From NCBI GenBank assembly GCA_964487565.1, contig CAZARN010000024.1, forward strand, positions 1-22,927: a stretch of DNA of 22,927 nt, read 5' to 3'. The DNA comes from Phil1 sp964487565. Its GTDB lineage: Bacteria; Bacillota; Clostridia; Christensenellales; CAG-138. Below are positions 20,890 through 22,927 of the stretch, piece by piece (within the stretch, counting starts at the first letter, position 1; every line of letters begins with the position of its first letter). The notes under the pieces are model-generated. The model was given only the letters and a program-made list of their open reading frames with translations. It was not told the DNA's origin and ran no database searches. A program made the position numbers and the translations under genes.

Positions 20890-22596
20890 ATGGAAAAATT
20901 TTCCGAATTTGAGTACAGGCGTCCGGACATGGGCGCGCTCAAGAAGGAGCTAAACGGATTATCCGCCGCCGTTAAGAACGCCTCCTCTTTTTCAGATGTT
21001 GAGAAAGCAATATTTGCTTTTTCGGCGCTTCAAAGCGAGCTTCAAACGCAGATCAGTCTTGCCCACATACGGCACACGATAAACACCGCCGATAAGTTCT
21101 ATGAAAAGGAACAGGAGTTTTTTGACCGCGCCATACCCGCCGCGACGCCATATCTCATAAAATGGTACAAGGCGATCCTCGGCACAAAATTCCGCACCGA
21201 TATCGACAGCCGCTTCGGCGTTCAATATCTGCTCGGCGCCGAGAAGGAATACAGCACGATGTCGCCCAAGCTGATGGCCGACATGGTGAAGGAGAACAAG
21301 CTCTCAACGCAGTATCAGAAGCTCCTCGCCTCCTGCAAGGTGGAGTTCAACGGCGAGGTCTGCAACCTGTCCGGTCTCAACAAATACCGTCAGGATCCGG
21401 ATCGTGAAATGCGCCGCAAGGCCGCCGAAGCAACAAGCGATTTCTTTGAAGAGCACGAAAAGGAGCTTGACGCGATATATGACAAGCTCGTGAAGCTTCG
21501 CACTAAAATGGGCAAAAAACTCGGTTTTGCCGATTACACCCCGCTTGGATATCTTCGTATGGGGCGCACCTTCACGCCAGAGGACTCAGCCTCGTTCCGC
21601 AAACAGGTCGAAGAGTATCTTGTTCCCGTTTGCTCCGATCTTCGCCGCAAGCAGGCCGAACGTATAGGCGTTGACAAGCTCAAGTTCTATGATGAGGCGT
21701 ATCAGTTCACGAACGGCAACGCAATGCCTGAAGGCGACAGAGCGTTCATGGTCGGATGCGCGCAGCGGATGTATCGCGAGCTTTCACCCGAAACAGGCGA
21801 GTTTTTTGACGACATGGTCGCACGCGAGCTGATGGATCTTGAAACAAAGCCGAATAAGCGCGTGGGCGGATACTGCACGGAGCTTCCGCGTTATCACGCT
21901 CCTTTCATATTCAGCAATTTCAACGGCACCTCCTCCGATGTTGACGTTCTCACCCATGAAGCCGGCCATGCGTTTGCAGGCGTCACAGCCTCAAAAGCGC
22001 AGGAGCTCATCGAGTATGTCACGCCCACGATGGAGGTCGCGGAGATCCACTCCATGAGCATGGAGTTCTTCACCTCCCCCTGGATGGATCTTTTCTTTGG
22101 CGACAAGGCCGACAAATACCGTTATTCCCATCTTGCCGAGGCGATCATGTTTGTGCCTTACGGCGTTTGCGTTGATGAATTCCAGCACATAGTTTACGCA
22201 AATCCCGACATGACGCCCGCCGAGCGCAAACAGGCATGGGCCAAGCTTGAAAAGAAATACCTGCCTGACCGCGATTATGACGGAAACGAGTTCATGATGA
22301 AGGGCTCCTTCTGGCAGAAACAGCACCATATATATTCGATGCCTTTCTATTATATTGATTACACCCTTGCATCCATGGGCGCATTTGAGTTTTTCGGCAG
22401 GATGCAGGAAGACCGCGGCGCAGCGTGGCAGGATTATCTCAAGCTTTGCGGCGCCGGAGGCAGTCTGCCTTATCGCGAGCTGCTTGCGCTTGCCAATCTT
22501 TCTGATCCCTTCCGCGACGGCGGCGTGGAACGCGCTGCAGCCGCGGCTGTAAAAACGGTTTTTGCCACAGATGATATTGCATTGCAGAAGGATTGA
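20890..22596 (+). CDS. M3-family oligoendopeptidase (PepF-like)
   Basis: Zinc metallopeptidase that trims oligopeptides in the cytoplasm; no signal peptide. The 568 residues match the M3B oligoendopeptidase size. The zinc site is intact: HEAGH (H356, E357, H360) and, 25 residues on, E385 in EVAEIHSMSMEFF. Near the C-terminus the substrate-binding stretch HHIYSMPFYYIDYTLA is typical of the family. Two in-frame ATGs exist; the first (20878) contains the ribosome site of the second (GGAGG at 20880-20884), so I place the start at 20890 with 5-nt spacing. A small thioredoxin-like gene follows at once, giving a two-gene operon closed by a terminator. The physiological substrate is unknown; peptide recycling after Clp-type proteolysis is a reasonable role. 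Confidence 0.95.
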   Translation: MEKFSEFEYRRPDMGALKKELNGLSAAVKNASSFSDVEKAIFAFSALQSELQTQISLAHIRHTINTADKFYEKEQEFFDRAIPAATPYLIKWYKAILGTKFRTDIDSRFGVQYLLGAEKEYSTMSPKLMADMVKENKLSTQYQKLLASCKVEFNGEVCNLSGLNKYRQDPDREMRRKAAEATSDFFEEHEKELDAIYDKLVKLRTKMGKKLGFADYTPLGYLRMGRTFTPEDSASFRKQVEEYLVPVCSDLRRKQAERIGVDKLKFYDEAYQFTNGNAMPEGDRAFMVGCAQRMYRELSPETGEFFDDMVARELMDLETKPNKRVGGYCTELPRYHAPFIFSNFNGTSSDVDVLTHEAGHAFAGVTASKAQELIEYVTPTMEVAEIHSMSMEFFTSPWMDLFFGDKADKYRYSHLAEAIMFVPYGVCVDEFQHIVYANPDMTPAERKQAWAKLEKKYLPDRDYDGNEFMMKGSFWQKQHHIYSMPFYYIDYTLASMGAFEFFGRMQEDRGAAWQDYLKLCGAGGSLPYRELLALANLSDPFRDGGVERAAAAAVKTVFATDDIALQKD

Positions 22597-22604
22597 AGAT
22601 CACC

Positions 22605-22865
22605 ATGAAGCTTACGCTTTTTTATCTTCCGTATTGTCCGCATTGCAGGCTTGCGCTGCGCTTCATCGACGAGCTGCGTGCCAAAGATAAGCGATATGCT
22701 TCCGTCGAGGTTGAAATGATCGACGAAAGTCGCGAAAAAGCGCTTGCCGACAGCTATGATTACTGGTATGTTCCCTGTTTCTATCTCGGACGCGAAAAGC
22801 TGCATGAAGGTCATGCCGAGCCGGATGACGTTAAGCGCGTGTTTGACAGGGCGCTGGAACAATAA
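22605..22865 (+). CDS. small thioredoxin/glutaredoxin-like protein (CPHC)
   Basis: An 86-residue thioredoxin-fold protein. It begins with a beta strand and the redox motif C11-P-H-C14 (MKLTLFYLPYCPHCR), and has the cis-Pro region WYVPCFYLG with an extra Cys right after the Pro. It likely reduces or shuffles disulfides in the cytoplasm; CPHC is the motif of DsbA, but the size is that of glutaredoxins. The frame is open to a TTG at 22593 that overlaps the M3 stop. The ATG at 22605 gives the better N-terminus; no strong ribosome site precedes either start, so coupling to the M3 peptidase is likely. Last gene before the contig end. Confidence 0.85.
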   Translation: MKLTLFYLPYCPHCRLALRFIDELRAKDKRYASVEVEMIDESREKALADSYDYWYVPCFYLGREKLHEGHAEPDDVKRVFDRALEQ

Positions 22866-22876
22866 AAACAATGCAA

Positions 22877-22906
22877 AAATGGCCGCGGCGAAAGCCGCGG
22901 CCATTT
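22877..22906 (+). terminator. intrinsic terminator after the M3/thioredoxin-like operon
   Basis: AAATGGCCGCGGC, GAAA tetraloop, GCCGCGGCCATTT: thirteen perfect pairs, then GTTACT. The T-run is short, but the A/T ends of the stem are symmetrical. Confidence 0.85.
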
Positions 22907-22914
22907 GTTACTAA

Positions 22915-22927
22915 ATCGGAAGAGCGT
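22915..22927. other. probable Illumina adapter remnant at contig end
   Basis: The last 13 bases, ATCGGAAGAGCGT, equal positions 3-15 of the TruSeq adapter AGATCGGAAGAGCGT. One more base (A at 22913, with a mismatch at 22914) keeps the match at 14 of 15. This is probably untrimmed library sequence rather than genome. Confidence 0.88.

Noticed and set aside
22907..22927. A further gene or regulatory element at the right end
   Set aside because: Only about 8 bases separate the terminator from adapter-like sequence; nothing can be supported.

Overview
This window is a stretch of chromosomal core genes from an anaerobic Firmicutes bacterium, most likely an uncultivated Clostridia relative. That assignment is an inference. 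It rests on a PPi-type pyruvate phosphate dikinase, a DUF1836 regulator, a PadR/HAAS/DUF4097 pair, the tig-clpP-clpX order, the infC-rpmI-rplT operon with an attenuator leader, strong GGAGG ribosome sites, and TTGACA/TATAAT promoters with 17-nt spacers. The last 13 bases match the start of the Illumina TruSeq adapter, so the right edge is probably a contig end from short-read assembly.

Layout from left to right. Minus strand: ppdK (runs off the left edge) and recO. Plus strand: a padR regulator coupled to a HAAS/DUF4097 membrane protein, closed by a bidirectional terminator. Minus strand: the proteostasis cluster tig-clpP-clpX and, just upstream of tig, a DUF1836 regulator. This regulator is divergent from an SGNH hydrolase whose consensus promoter carries a 10-bp-arm palindrome at the start site. 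Plus strand: tex. Minus strand: a DMT transporter plus UPF0489 protein pair, then an exported SpoIID/LytB-like protein with a co-transcribed Thr/Pro-repeat membrane protein, then a SpoU-type RNA methyltransferase. Minus strand: infC-rpmI-rplT behind a consensus promoter and an attenuator, preceded by alaX. Plus strand: an M3 oligopeptidase and a small CPHC thioredoxin-like protein, closed by a hairpin terminator.

The gene groups make functional sense. Tig, ClpP and ClpX form a chaperone/protease unit. infC, rpmI and rplT build the ribosome and its initiation factor, with AlaX-type tRNA proofreading and an rRNA/tRNA methylase close by. PadR probably represses its own operon for an envelope protein. 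No mobile element, CRISPR array, tRNA, rRNA or defence island is visible. No intergenic stretch exceeds about 175 bases, and each is described through its promoters and terminators.

I see no clearly new multi-gene system. The items most worth a second look are the DUF1836/SGNH divergent operator, the infC non-ATG start beside its attenuator, the apparently leaderless start of the SpoIID-like gene, and the motif order in the UPF0489 protein.
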